Assembly (NCBI GenBank): GCA_963734185.1
Contig: CAVTGA010000001.1
Span: 1,488,001-1,552,000, forward strand
Length of the DNA: 64,000 nucleotides
Reading direction: 5' to 3'
From: PALSA-894 sp963734185
GTDB lineage: Bacteria; Pseudomonadota; Alphaproteobacteria; Rhizobiales; Xanthobacteraceae
Shown here: positions 10,520-19,896 of the stretch, one piece after another
Layout of the letters: every line of letters begins with the position of its first letter
Numbering within the stretch: position 1 is the first letter of the stretch
The notes under the pieces: generated by a model
What the model was told of the DNA's origin: nothing
Databases searched by the model: none
Seen by the model: the letters and a program-made list of their open reading frames with translations, nothing else
Position numbers and translations under genes: made by a program

Positions 10520-11068
10520 GTGGACGTAATTGCTGATCCGACTGCAATCGTGGAACGGACAATTGTCATGTCCGTGACAATTCTCGCCTTTGGAGTCCTA
10601 TCCATCGGCGGACTGTGGTCTTTGCAACGATTTCTTGGTCATGGTGGGTCAAAATCTGGCCTGGATCATTTGGCTATCGCGCACGCCGTTGATGTAATTG
10701 CTAGCGAAGGCGACCCAACTCATATCCAAATTCTGAAGACGCTCCTTCTGCTTTCTCGGTCTGCACCCGCGGACGCGGGTGTAGCGTTCGTCAACCTGAG
10801 CGAACTTTCGCCGCAGCGACGCGTCACGATCCAAGGGATTCTGGGCGGCCTTGTCAGCGTAGGCTTGGCCCGTCCGGATCCAAGCAGTTCGGACATCTAC
10901 TGGCTTAGCGATGAGACAATGAAAATGCTGACGCGAGAGTTAGTAGCATACGATCGTCAGACTACGCAGGGCGTAGCTCAGCCGGTCGATTCGACAGACC
11001 CTAACCAAGCAGAAACGTCAGTATCTGGGACGGCCGATCTCACCCGACCTCGGGTACGCATCCGGTAG
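10520..11068 (+). CDS. Membrane-anchored protein with possible winged-helix region, 182 aa
   Basis: Unknown. GTG start; an N-terminal membrane segment (VMSVTILAFGVLSIGGLW) is followed by a cytosolic part (HAVDVIASEGDPTHIQILKT ... LGGLVSVGLARPDPSSSDIY) that reads like a winged-helix fold. That assignment is by pattern only. It follows the 61-aa membrane protein by 4 bases and its stop lies 1 base from the convergent aspS stop. Base use is AT-richer than its neighbours, consistent with transfer. Confidence 0.6.
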   Translation: MDVIADPTAIVERTIVMSVTILAFGVLSIGGLWSLQRFLGHGGSKSGLDHLAIAHAVDVIASEGDPTHIQILKTLLLLSRSAPADAGVAFVNLSELSPQRRVTIQGILGGLVSVGLARPDPSSSDIYWLSDETMKMLTRELVAYDRQTTQGVAQPVDSTDPNQAETSVSGTADLTRPRVRIR

Positions 11069-11069
11069 T

Positions 11070-12869
11070 TTACTTGTCCGGCAAATCCAGCCGGATATGC
11101 AGCTCGCGCAGCTGCTTGGGCGAAACCTCCGAGGGCGCGCCCATCATCAGGTCCTCGGCGCGCTGGTTCATCGGGAACAGCACCACCTCGCGCAGGTTCT
11201 CTTCCCCGCACAACAGCATGACGATGCGGTCGATGCCGGGCGCGATGCCGCCGTGCGGCGGCGCCCCGAGCGACAACGCACGCAGCATGCCGCCGAACTT
11301 GCTCTCCAACACGTCCGCGCCGTAGCCGGCGATGGCGAACGCCTTCTGCATCACGTCGGGGCGATGATTGCGGATCGCGCCGGATGACAATTCGATTCCG
11401 TTGCAGACGATATCGTATTGGATCGCCTTGAGATTCAGGATCGTGTCGCGGTCATTGGGATCGAGCGCGAGGAACTTGTCCGGCTCCAGGTTGGGCATCG
11501 AGAACGGGTTGTGGGAGAAGTCGATCTTCTTCTCCGTCTCGTTCCATTCGTACATGGGAAAATCGACGATCCAGCAGAACTCGAAGCGATCCTTGGCGAC
11601 GAGGTTCAGTTCGGTGCCGATCCTGGTGCGTGCCGGCCCGGCGAATTTGACGAACACCGCCGGATCGCCGGCGACAAAGAACACGGCGTCACCGGCTTTG
11701 AGGCCGAGTTGCTGGCGCAACTGTTCGGTGCGCTCCGGGCCGACATTGTTGGCGACCGGGCCGCGGCCGATTACGCCCCCTTCGTCGACGAAAAAGATGT
11801 AGCCGAGCCCCGGCTGGCCCTCACCCTGCGCCCAGGTATTCATGCGGTCGCAGAATGCACGCGAGCCGCCGCCCGGCGCAGGGATCGCCCACACGGCGGC
11901 CTTCGCGTTCGTCTCCAGAATGCGCGCGAACACCTTGAAGCCGGAGCCGCGGAAGATCTGCGAGACGTCCTGCATCTTGATCGGATTGCGCAGGTCCGGC
12001 TTGTCGGTGCCGTATTCGCGCAGCGCCGTCGCATAAGGGATGAGCGGGAACTGCGGCGTCACCGGCTTGCCGTCGGCGAACTCCTCGAACACGCCGCGCA
12101 GCACCGGCTCGACGGCCGAGAAAACATCCTCCTGCGTCACGAAGCTCATCTCGACGTCGAGCTGATAGAACTCGCCCGGCGAGCGGTCGGCGCGTGCGTC
12201 CTCGTCGCGGAAGCAGGGCGCGATCTGGAAATAGCGATCGAAGCCCGAGATCATGGTGAGCTGCTTGAATTGCTGCGGCGCCTGCGGCAGCGCGTAGAAC
12301 TTGCCCGGGTGCAGGCGCGAGGGCACGAGGAAGTCGCGCGCGCCCTCGGGCGACGACGCGGTCAGGATCGGCGTCTGGAACTCGAAGAAGCCGCCCTCGC
12401 GCATGCGGCGGCGAATCGAGTCAATGATTTGGCCGCGTTTGATGACGTTGCGGTGCAGCCGCTCGCGGCGCAGGTCGAGGAAGCGATACTTGAGCCGGAT
12501 CTCTTCCGGATATTCCTGGTCGCCGAATACCGGGAGCGGCAGCTCGCCCGCCGGGCCCAGCACCTCGATCTCGGTGATGAACACTTCGATGGCGCCGGTC
12601 GGCAGCTCCGGGTTCTCGGTGCCGGCGGGCCGGGCGCGCACCTTGCCGTCGATGCGCACCACCCATTCGGAACGCAGCGTCTCCGCGGCTTTGAACGCCG
12701 GCGAATCCGGATCGGCCACCACCTGGGTGATGCCGTAATGGTCGCGCAGGTCGATGAACAACACGCCGCCGTGATCGCGCACGCGATGCACCCAGCCCGA
12801 CAGGCGGACACTCACGCCGATGTCGCTGGCGCGGAGCGCGCCGCAGGTATGGGAGCGGTAGCGGTGCAT
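11070..12869 (-). CDS. aspS: Aspartyl-tRNA synthetase, 599 aa
   Basis: Charges tRNA(Asp), and in many alphaproteobacteria also tRNA(Asn). N-terminal OB-fold anticodon domain (GWVHRVRDHGGVLFIDLRD), class II catalytic core with motif 2 (CFRDEDARADRSPGEFYQLD), the bacterial GAD insertion, and motif 3 (GGIAPGIDRIVMLL) near the C-terminus. Length is usual for bacterial AspRS. Whether it is discriminating cannot be decided from this window alone because asparaginyl-tRNA synthetase or gatCAB could be elsewhere. Confidence 0.97.
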   Translation of the reverse strand: MHRYRSHTCGALRASDIGVSVRLSGWVHRVRDHGGVLFIDLRDHYGITQVVADPDSPAFKAAETLRSEWVVRIDGKVRARPAGTENPELPTGAIEVFITEIEVLGPAGELPLPVFGDQEYPEEIRLKYRFLDLRRERLHRNVIKRGQIIDSIRRRMREGGFFEFQTPILTASSPEGARDFLVPSRLHPGKFYALPQAPQQFKQLTMISGFDRYFQIAPCFRDEDARADRSPGEFYQLDVEMSFVTQEDVFSAVEPVLRGVFEEFADGKPVTPQFPLIPYATALREYGTDKPDLRNPIKMQDVSQIFRGSGFKVFARILETNAKAAVWAIPAPGGGSRAFCDRMNTWAQGEGQPGLGYIFFVDEGGVIGRGPVANNVGPERTEQLRQQLGLKAGDAVFFVAGDPAVFVKFAGPARTRIGTELNLVAKDRFEFCWIVDFPMYEWNETEKKIDFSHNPFSMPNLEPDKFLALDPNDRDTILNLKAIQYDIVCNGIELSSGAIRNHRPDVMQKAFAIAGYGADVLESKFGGMLRALSLGAPPHGGIAPGIDRIVMLLCGEENLREVVLFPMNQRAEDLMMGAPSEVSPKQLRELHIRLDLPDK

Positions 12870-13014
12870 GATCGATCTGTTGCTGATTCAGCGTGGAAAA
12901 TTCGGGCCGGACAAGCGCATGGGGGGTGCGGCTTGTCAAGGATGGGCCGCCAATGGAAATCGCCTCGACAGCCGCCCATTGATCTGCAATCACCGCCTCA
13001 TCTGAGGTTCATCC

Positions 13015-14646
13015 ATGCCGACGATGACCACCGCCGAGGCGACCGTCGCCGCGCTCATCGCGCATGGGCTCGACACCGTGTACGCGCTGCCCGGGGTGCA
13101 TAACGACCACCTGTTCGACGCCATGTTCAAGGCGGGAAACCGGCTGCGCACGGTGCATTCGCGCCATGAGCAGGGTGCCGCCTACATGGCGCTCGGCGCC
13201 GCGCTCGCCACCGGCAAACCGCAGGTATACAGCGTGGTGCCGGGCCCGGGTCTGCTCAATACCGGCGCGGCGCTGCTCACCGCCTATTCGATGAATGCGC
13301 CGGTGCTCGCATTGATCGGCCAGATCCCGGACGCCGAGATCGGCCGCGGCATCGGCCACCTGCACGAGATCCGCGACCAGGCCGGCATCATCGCGCGGCT
13401 GGTCGATTACTCCGCGCGCATCCGCCATGCCGCCGCAGCGCCCGGCCTCGTCGCCGCGGCGATGCAGGCGATGGCGAGCGGCCGGCGCGGACCCGCGGCG
13501 CTGGAATGCGCGATCGACGTCTGGGGCAAGACCGGCGAGGTCGGACCGGTCGCGACGCTTCCGCTCACCGAGACCGCGATCGATGAAGACGCCGTGCGTG
13601 ATGCCGCCAAGCGGCTCGGCGCCGCCAAGAATCCGCTGCTCGTGGTCGGCGGCGGCGCGCAGGATGCCTCGGCCGAGGTGGCGCTGCTTGCCGGCATGCT
13701 GCAGGCGCCGGTGCTCTCGGGCTTCCGCCGCGGCCAGGGCGTGCTCGATAGCCGCAATCCGCTCAGCGTGACCTTGCCGCTCGGCCATGAGCTGTGGCGC
13801 GAGGCCGACGTGGTGCTGGCGGTCGGCACGCGGCTGTTCTTCCAGCACAAGCAATGGGGCTTCGACGACGACCTCGCCGTGATCAGCGTCAATGCCGACC
13901 CGGAGGAGCACGCGCGCTCGCGGCCGCCGGCGGTGGCGCTGACCGGCGATGCCGCGCCGATCCTGCGGCGGCTGACCGATGCCCTGCCGGCGCACAATCG
14001 CAAGCGTAGCTCGCGTAGCGCCGAGATGCGGGAGCGCCACGCCAAAGTTCGCAGGCGCCTGGCCAAGCTCGCGCCGCAGATGGATATCCTGGAGGCGATC
14101 CGCGCCGAACTGCCGGAGGACGGCATCTTCGTCGACGAGGTCACCCAGGTCGGCTTCGCCGCCCGGCTCGCCCTGCCGGTCTACAAGCCGCGTACGTTTC
14201 TGTCGCCCGGCTATCAGGACAACCTTGGTTGGGGCTTTGCCACGGCGCTCGGCGCCCAGGACGCGCGGCGCGACGTGCCGGTCCTCTCGATCAACGGCGA
14301 CGGCGGCTTCATGTACACGGCCAACGAGCTCGCGACCGCGGTGCGCCACCGCATCCCGCTCACCAGCGTCGTGTTCGCCGACGGCGCCTTCGGCAACGTC
14401 AAGCGCATCCAGCAGGATCAATATGGCAACCGGCAGATCGCCAACGATCTCGCCAATCCCGACTTCGTCAAGTTCGCCGAAGCCTTCGGGGCGGCGGCCG
14501 AGCGCGTGCGGACGCCGGGAAGCCTGCGCAAGGCGCTGCGGCGCAGCTTCAAGCGGCGCGACGGGCCGACCCTGATCGAGATGCCGGTTCCCGCGATGCC
14601 GAGCCCGTGGGAGTTCATCTTCCTGCCGAAGGTGCGCGGAACCTAG
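13015..14646 (+). CDS. Thiamine-diphosphate-dependent enzyme (acetolactate synthase-like), 543 aa
   Basis: Large-subunit acetolactate synthase/benzoylformate decarboxylase superfamily; substrate unknown. The N-terminal PYR domain carries the catalytic glutamate in RHEQGAAYMALG, a central domain follows, and the C-terminal PP domain has the cofactor motif GDGGFMYTANELATAV. The distal part of that motif, usually an Asn-Asn or Asn-Asp pair, reads FADGAFGNV, so one Asn is replaced by Ala while the acidic metal ligand is kept. No small regulatory subunit gene is adjacent, which argues against a biosynthetic IlvB. Divergent from aspS. Confidence 0.85.
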   Translation: MPTMTTAEATVAALIAHGLDTVYALPGVHNDHLFDAMFKAGNRLRTVHSRHEQGAAYMALGAALATGKPQVYSVVPGPGLLNTGAALLTAYSMNAPVLALIGQIPDAEIGRGIGHLHEIRDQAGIIARLVDYSARIRHAAAAPGLVAAAMQAMASGRRGPAALECAIDVWGKTGEVGPVATLPLTETAIDEDAVRDAAKRLGAAKNPLLVVGGGAQDASAEVALLAGMLQAPVLSGFRRGQGVLDSRNPLSVTLPLGHELWREADVVLAVGTRLFFQHKQWGFDDDLAVISVNADPEEHARSRPPAVALTGDAAPILRRLTDALPAHNRKRSSRSAEMRERHAKVRRRLAKLAPQMDILEAIRAELPEDGIFVDEVTQVGFAARLALPVYKPRTFLSPGYQDNLGWGFATALGAQDARRDVPVLSINGDGGFMYTANELATAVRHRIPLTSVVFADGAFGNVKRIQQDQYGNRQIANDLANPDFVKFAEAFGAAAERVRTPGSLRKALRRSFKRRDGPTLIEMPVPAMPSPWEFIFLPKVRGT

Positions 14647-14782
14647 ATAAATATAGATATAACAACTAGTTGTATCATCTTCATCACACCACGAATTATC
14701 CCTTTCACCAGCCGCTAGCCCGCAGCTTGAGCCTGCGTTATCGGCGCGCGACAGCGCCCCGCGACTCCGCTAATAACCGGCC
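14647..14782 (+). promoter_or_regulatory. AT-rich promoter gap ahead of rnd
   Basis: Immediately after the preceding stop the sequence turns AT-rich (GATAAATATAGATATAAC) and contains the palindrome CAACTAGTTG. It is the only gap before the rnd start and is the likely promoter region; precise -35/-10 boxes cannot be fixed by eye. Confidence 0.35.
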
Positions 14783-15931
14783 ATGGAGCCGATTACGACG
14801 ACCAAGGAACTGAGCGCCGTCTGCACGCGGCTCGCCAAGCATCCGTTCGTCACGGTCGACACCGAATTCCTGCGCGAGACCACCTATTTCCCGATCCTGT
14901 GCGTGGTGCAGATGGCGAGCGCCGACGAGGCCGTCGTCGTCGATGCGCTGGCCGAGGACATCGACCTTGCCCCGCTGTTCAAACTGATGGCAAACGAGAA
15001 AGTGCTCAAGGTCTTCCACGCGGCGCGCCAGGACATCGAGATCGTGTGGCACCGCGCCAAGATGATCCCGCATCCGATCTTCGATACTCAAGTGGCCGCC
15101 ATGGTGCTCGGCTACGGCGACTCGATCTCCTACGACCAGCTGGTGCAGCGCATCACCGGCGATGCGCTCGACAAGTCGCATCGCTTCACCGACTGGGCGC
15201 GCCGGCCGCTGACGGCGGCGCAGCTCAAATACGCGGTTTCCGACGTGACCCACCTGCGCGACGTTTATCTTGCGCTCTCCGCCGACCTCGAGAAGCGCAG
15301 GCGCGCCGACTGGGTGGAGGACGAGATGTCCGTCCTCACCTCGCCCGACACCTATCGCATGGACCCGGAAGCCGCCTGGCTGCGGCTCAAGACCCGTGTG
15401 CGCAAGCCCAAGGAACTCGCCGTGCTGATGGAGGTTGCGGCCTGGCGCGAACGCGAGGCGCAGGCGCGCGACGTGCCGCGCGGGCGCGTGCTCAAGGACG
15501 ACGCCATCGGCGACATCGCCGTGCAGGCTCCGACCACGGCCGAGAAGCTCGCGACGCTGCGTTCCTTACCCAAGGGGTTCGAGCGCTCGAAATGGGGCCA
15601 CGACATCCTCGAAGCGGTCAAGCGCGGGCTGGCACGCGATCCCAAGTCGCTGCCGCGGCTCGACCGCGGCAAGCAGGGCACCAACGGCGCGGCGACCGTC
15701 GAGCTCCTGAAGGTGCTGCTGCGCATGACCGCCGAGCGCCACGGGGTCGCCGCCAAGGTGATCGCGACCATCGACGAGATCGAGCAGATCGCCACCGACG
15801 ACCAAGCCGACGTGCCGGCGCTGAAAGGCTGGCGGCGCGAGATGTTCGGCGAGAAGGCGATCGCGCTCAAGCACGGGCGTCTCGCGCTCGCGATCGAGAA
15901 ACACCGCGTCGTCGCGGTGGAGCGCGAGTGA
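14783..15931 (+). CDS. rnd: Ribonuclease D, 382 aa
   Basis: 3'-5' exoribonuclease acting on tRNA 3' ends and other structured RNAs. The DEDDy catalytic set is complete: D26 and E28 (TVDTEFL), D84 (FHAARQDIEIV), and Y150...D154 (KYAVSDVTHL). A helicase-and-RNase-D C-terminal (HRDC) domain follows at about residues 205-285. Length is usual. The gene is convergent with ppx, with 3 bases between the stops, and lies in the aspS-rnd-ppx-ppk neighbourhood common in Rhizobiales. Confidence 0.95.
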   Translation: MEPITTTKELSAVCTRLAKHPFVTVDTEFLRETTYFPILCVVQMASADEAVVVDALAEDIDLAPLFKLMANEKVLKVFHAARQDIEIVWHRAKMIPHPIFDTQVAAMVLGYGDSISYDQLVQRITGDALDKSHRFTDWARRPLTAAQLKYAVSDVTHLRDVYLALSADLEKRRRADWVEDEMSVLTSPDTYRMDPEAAWLRLKTRVRKPKELAVLMEVAAWREREAQARDVPRGRVLKDDAIGDIAVQAPTTAEKLATLRSLPKGFERSKWGHDILEAVKRGLARDPKSLPRLDRGKQGTNGAATVELLKVLLRMTAERHGVAAKVIATIDEIEQIATDDQADVPALKGWRREMFGEKAIALKHGRLALAIEKHRVVAVERE

Positions 15932-15934
15932 TCC

Positions 15935-17512
15935 TCAATCAGCCGCCATCACCGGCTCGCGGCCGACCAGGCGCGCCAGCTGCTCGAGCCGATTGAACAA
16001 GCGCTCGCCCGCGAGCTGCGCGAATTTGCCCTCGAGCACGAGCCTGAGCTTGCCGCGCTCGACCACCATCGGCGTTGCCGGCAGGACGCCGGGCATGCCG
16101 GCCGTCACCAGATAGGCGACGCGCAGCGCGGCGCCGAGCACGCGCGCGCGGTCGAGCATGCGCGCGGAGGCAAGTTCGCGCACATGCGGCGACAATTCGT
16201 CGTCGACCAGGCCGACATGGCGGAAGAACACCGCGAGTGCGAGGAAGGTGCGGCCGGGATGGTCCACGGCGACGAAGGCCGCATTGGCGATGATGTTCAT
16301 CGACTGCTCGCCGCGGTAATCCGGATGCGCGCGCCAGCCGATGTCGGCGAGCAGGCAGGCGGCATGGCGCAAGCGCTTCTCTTCCGCGCTCTCGTCGATG
16401 CCGGACGAGGCCATGAAGCGATCGGTCCAGGCGATCAATTCCTGGCCGTGCGCGGGCGAGCGCGAGCGCAGCAGGTTGAGGTCTTGCGCGGCCGCGATCA
16501 GCCCGTCGCGGGCGCGCTCGCGCGCGGGCAGCAGCGAGAAGAGCAGGCCCTCGCGCACGCCGAGCGCGGAGATCACGACCTCCCTCGGCCGCGCGATGCG
16601 CACCAGATGCTCGAGCACGAGCGCCGCATAGGCGAGCAGCGGACGCCGCGCCTCGTTGACCATCTCGATACGCGACAGCATCTCGGGGTTGACCCGGCGT
16701 ACCAGGCGGGAGAACTCGAGCGCTTCCCTCGCCGGGATGACGTAGTTGTGCATCACGTGCAACGGATAGCCGGTCTGCCACATGTGCAGGCGCGCGAGCG
16801 CGCGCCAGGTTCCGCCGACCGCATAAAGCGTGCGGCCGGCGCCGGCGTCGAGCGCGGGAACGCGGGCGAGCGCCTTGCGCACGATCTTGTCGGCCTTCTT
16901 CACCGATTTCGCCGCCAGGTCCTGCAGCGCGAGGCTGCCGAGCGAGAGCGACAGCGGGTGGCGCAGCCGCTGGCCGTGCACGTCGATCAGTTCGAGCGAG
17001 CCGCCGCCGAGGTCGCCGACGATGCCGTCGGGCCGATAGATGCCGGAGACGACGCCGAGCGCCGAGAGGCGCGCTTCCTCCCGTCCCGACAGGACGCGGA
17101 TGCGGCAGCGGCAGGTGCGCTCGGCGCGCGTGATGAACTCAGCGCCGTTGTCGGCGTCGCGGCAGGCCGCCGTCGCCACCACCCACAGCCGCCGCACGCC
17201 GACGGTGTCGCACAGGGCGCGGAACCGCATTAGCGCCGCCAGCGCCTTGTCGACCGCATCGGCCGCGAGCAGGCCGGTCGACTGCACCTCGCGGCCGAGC
17301 CCCGCCAGCACTTTTTCGTTGAAGATCGGAGTCGGGCTGCGGGTCAGGCCCTCGTAGATGACGATGCGCACCGAGTTCGAGCCGATGTCGATGACGGCGA
17401 TCGGCGGCCCGCGGTCGAGCCGCCCTTGCGCGCCGCCGCCGGCGCTCCGCCTAGTTGCGCTCGCGCTTGCGCGTGAGGCTGCGGGGCGACGACTCTTTGA
17501 GCGATTTGCCAC
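15935..17512 (-). CDS. ppx: Exopolyphosphatase, Ppx/GppA family, 525 aa
   Basis: Releases terminal phosphate from polyphosphate (or converts pppGpp). Actin-like ATPase-fold motifs are seen: VIDIGSNSVRIVIYEG, then VVATAACRDADNG, the phosphate-2 loop VGDLGGGSLELI and YAVGGTWRALA, followed by a helical HD-like C-terminal part. The basic N-terminal tail (MANRSKSRRPAAS..) is encoded within the last 62 bases of ppk, so the two genes overlap and are surely co-transcribed, pairing polyphosphate synthesis with degradation. Confidence 0.93.
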   Translation of the reverse strand: MANRSKSRRPAASRASASATRRSAGGGAQGRLDRGPPIAVIDIGSNSVRIVIYEGLTRSPTPIFNEKVLAGLGREVQSTGLLAADAVDKALAALMRFRALCDTVGVRRLWVVATAACRDADNGAEFITRAERTCRCRIRVLSGREEARLSALGVVSGIYRPDGIVGDLGGGSLELIDVHGQRLRHPLSLSLGSLALQDLAAKSVKKADKIVRKALARVPALDAGAGRTLYAVGGTWRALARLHMWQTGYPLHVMHNYVIPAREALEFSRLVRRVNPEMLSRIEMVNEARRPLLAYAALVLEHLVRIARPREVVISALGVREGLLFSLLPARERARDGLIAAAQDLNLLRSRSPAHGQELIAWTDRFMASSGIDESAEEKRLRHAACLLADIGWRAHPDYRGEQSMNIIANAAFVAVDHPGRTFLALAVFFRHVGLVDDELSPHVRELASARMLDRARVLGAALRVAYLVTAGMPGVLPATPMVVERGKLRLVLEGKFAQLAGERLFNRLEQLARLVGREPVMAAD

Positions 17513-19682
17513 GGCCCGACAGACTCGGATTGGTCATGAAGTATTTGTGGGCGTTGAACGGTTCATCGCCCGCTGCGGCTTTTACGCGATTCGATGTCCC
17601 ATCGGGCAACAGGTTCCAGCTCTGCTCGTTGTCCTTGAAGTTGGCGACCATGATCTGATCGAGCACCTGCTCGTGCACCGTGGCATTGAGGATCGGGCAC
17701 AACACTTCGACACGGCGGTCGAGATTGCGCGGCATCAGGTCGGCGGAGGAGATGTAGACCGGCGCCTTGCGATGCGGCAGCCCGTAACCGGCGCCGAAGC
17801 AGTAGATCCGGCTGTGCTCGAGGAAACGGCCGACGATCGACTTGACGCGGATGCGCTCCGACAGCCCGGCCACGCCCGGCCGCAGGCAGCAGATGCCGCG
17901 CACCACGAGGTCGATCTCGACGCCAGCCTGCGAAGCCTCGTAGAGCGCGTCGATCACGGTCGGATCGACCAGCGCATTCATCTTCATCCAGATCGCCGCG
18001 GGGCGGCCGGCCTTGGCGTGGGCGATCTCCTCGGCGATGTGATCGAGGATGCGTTTCTTCAGGTTGACCGGCGAGACCGCCAGCTTCTCGATCTCGGCCG
18101 GCTCGGCATACCCGGTGATGAAGTTGAAGACGCGCGCGACGTCGCGCGCGATCACCGGATCGGCGCTGAAGAACGACAGGTCGGTGTAGCTCCGCGCCGT
18201 CACCGGGTGATAGTTGCCGGTCCCGACATGCACATACGACTTGAGCGCGCGGCCCTCGCGGCGCGCGACCAGCGAAAGCTTGGCGTGAGTCTTCAGCTCG
18301 ATGAAGCCGTAGATGACCTGAGCGCCGGCGCGCTCGAGATCGCGCGCCCAACGGATATTGGCCTCTTCGTCGAAGCGCGCCTTCAATTCGACCAGTGCGG
18401 TGACGGACTTGCCGGCCTCCGCGGCTTCGGCCAGCGTCTTGACGATCGGGCTATCGGACGAAGTGCGGTAGAGCGTCTGTTTGATGGCGACGACGTTGGG
18501 ATCGCGCGCCGCCTGCTGCAGGAACTGCACCACCACGTCGAAGGATTCGTAAGGGTGGTGGACGATGAGGTCCTTCTGCCGGATCGCCGCGAAGCAGTCG
18601 CCGCCCTGGTCGCGGATGCGCTCGGGAAAGCGCGGCACGTAGGTCTTGAACTTGAGATCCGAGCGCTCGATGGCGACGAGCTGGGACAGCTCGTTGAGCG
18701 CCAGCATGCCGTCCACCAGGAACACCTCGTCGTCGGCGACCGCGAGCGCGCGCTGAACGAACTGGCGCAACTCGGCCGGCATCGCGGCCTCGACCTCGAG
18801 CCGGATCACCGAACCGCGTCGCCGGCGCTTGAGCGCCGACTCGAACAGCCGCACCAGATCCTCGGCCTCTTCCTCGACTTCCACGTCGGAATCGCGGATG
18901 ACGCGGAATCCGCCCTGCCCTTTGACCGCGTAGCCGGGGAACAGGCGCGCGATGAACAGGCCGATCAACTGCTCGAGCGTGATCAGGCGTGCACCGCCGC
19001 CATCCGGGTCGGGCAGGCGGATGAAGCGCTCGATCGATCCGGGCACCCGGATCAGCGCATTCATGCCGCGGCCGTCGTTGGCGCGCGCAAGCTGCAGCGC
19101 GATGGTGAAACCGAGATTGGGGATGAAGGGAAACGGGTGCGCCGGATCGATGGCGAGCGGGGTCACGACCGGGAAGATGTGATGGAGGAAATGGTCCTCG
19201 AGCCAGGTCTTCTCGGCTTTGGTGACGTCCTTCCCGTCGACGAGCACGATGCCGTTCTCGTGCATGTCCCTGCACAGCTCGAGCCAGCGCGCCTGCTGGT
19301 CGCTGGCAAGGCCCGCGACCGCCTCGCCGATGCGCACGAGCTGTTCCGACGCGCTCAGTCCGTCCGGACTCTTGGCGACGATGCCTTCGCGCACCTGGTC
19401 CTTGAGCCCCGCCACCCGGACCATGAAGAACTCATCGAGGTTGTTGGCGGAAATCGAGAGGAACCGCAGCTTCTCGAGCAGCGGGTGGCCGGGATTGCCG
19501 GCCTCCTCCAGCACGCGCCGATTGAAGTGCAGCCAGGACAGCTCGCGATTGATAAAGCGCTCCGGGGCGGCCGCCAGGTCATGCACCAGCGCGACCGCAG
19601 GCCGTTCTGCCGAATCCGCGCGGCCGAGATTCTCCGGAACAGATTCCAGAGGAAGAACAATAGCTTCGGCGCGATCGGCCAT
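17451..19682 (-). CDS. ppk: Polyphosphate kinase, 743 aa
   Basis: Reversibly makes inorganic polyphosphate from ATP. Family PPK1: N-terminal domain with FINRELSWLHFNRRVLEEA, then the catalytic C-terminal halves with the autophosphorylated histidine in ELKTHAKLSLVARR and the second conserved histidine in FLEHSRIYCFGAGYG. Arginines and LVELKARFDEEANIRWA of the active site are present. Length is slightly above the usual 690-720. It heads the ppk-ppx overlap pair. In related genomes hdaA lies next upstream; here an accessory island occupies that place. Confidence 0.97.
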   Translation of the reverse strand: MADRAEAIVLPLESVPENLGRADSAERPAVALVHDLAAAPERFINRELSWLHFNRRVLEEAGNPGHPLLEKLRFLSISANNLDEFFMVRVAGLKDQVREGIVAKSPDGLSASEQLVRIGEAVAGLASDQQARWLELCRDMHENGIVLVDGKDVTKAEKTWLEDHFLHHIFPVVTPLAIDPAHPFPFIPNLGFTIALQLARANDGRGMNALIRVPGSIERFIRLPDPDGGGARLITLEQLIGLFIARLFPGYAVKGQGGFRVIRDSDVEVEEEAEDLVRLFESALKRRRRGSVIRLEVEAAMPAELRQFVQRALAVADDEVFLVDGMLALNELSQLVAIERSDLKFKTYVPRFPERIRDQGGDCFAAIRQKDLIVHHPYESFDVVVQFLQQAARDPNVVAIKQTLYRTSSDSPIVKTLAEAAEAGKSVTALVELKARFDEEANIRWARDLERAGAQVIYGFIELKTHAKLSLVARREGRALKSYVHVGTGNYHPVTARSYTDLSFFSADPVIARDVARVFNFITGYAEPAEIEKLAVSPVNLKKRILDHIAEEIAHAKAGRPAAIWMKMNALVDPTVIDALYEASQAGVEIDLVVRGICCLRPGVAGLSERIRVKSIVGRFLEHSRIYCFGAGYGLPHRKAPVYISSADLMPRNLDRRVEVLCPILNATVHEQVLDQIMVANFKDNEQSWNLLPDGTSNRVKAAAGDEPFNAHKYFMTNPSLSGRGKSLKESSPRSLTRKRERN

Positions 19683-19896
19683 GATACGGTTGAACTGTCG
19701 GAGAGAGCGATGTTAGCCGCCATGTATGACGGTCGTTTGACATGATCGCCTAGCCCCGGGCGGCGTCAAGGGGCTGTGCACCCTCCCAACGAGCCAACGC
19801 GCGCTATGGTTTCCGCCCAAGAGCGGCGCCCATCGGGGCGTCGTCAAAGCTCCCCCATGGCGCATCCGGTCGAGACAACGGGCTACCGCTTCACCA

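Noticed and set aside
17358..19745. 795-codon plus-strand frame
   Set aside because: Antisense shadow of ppk.
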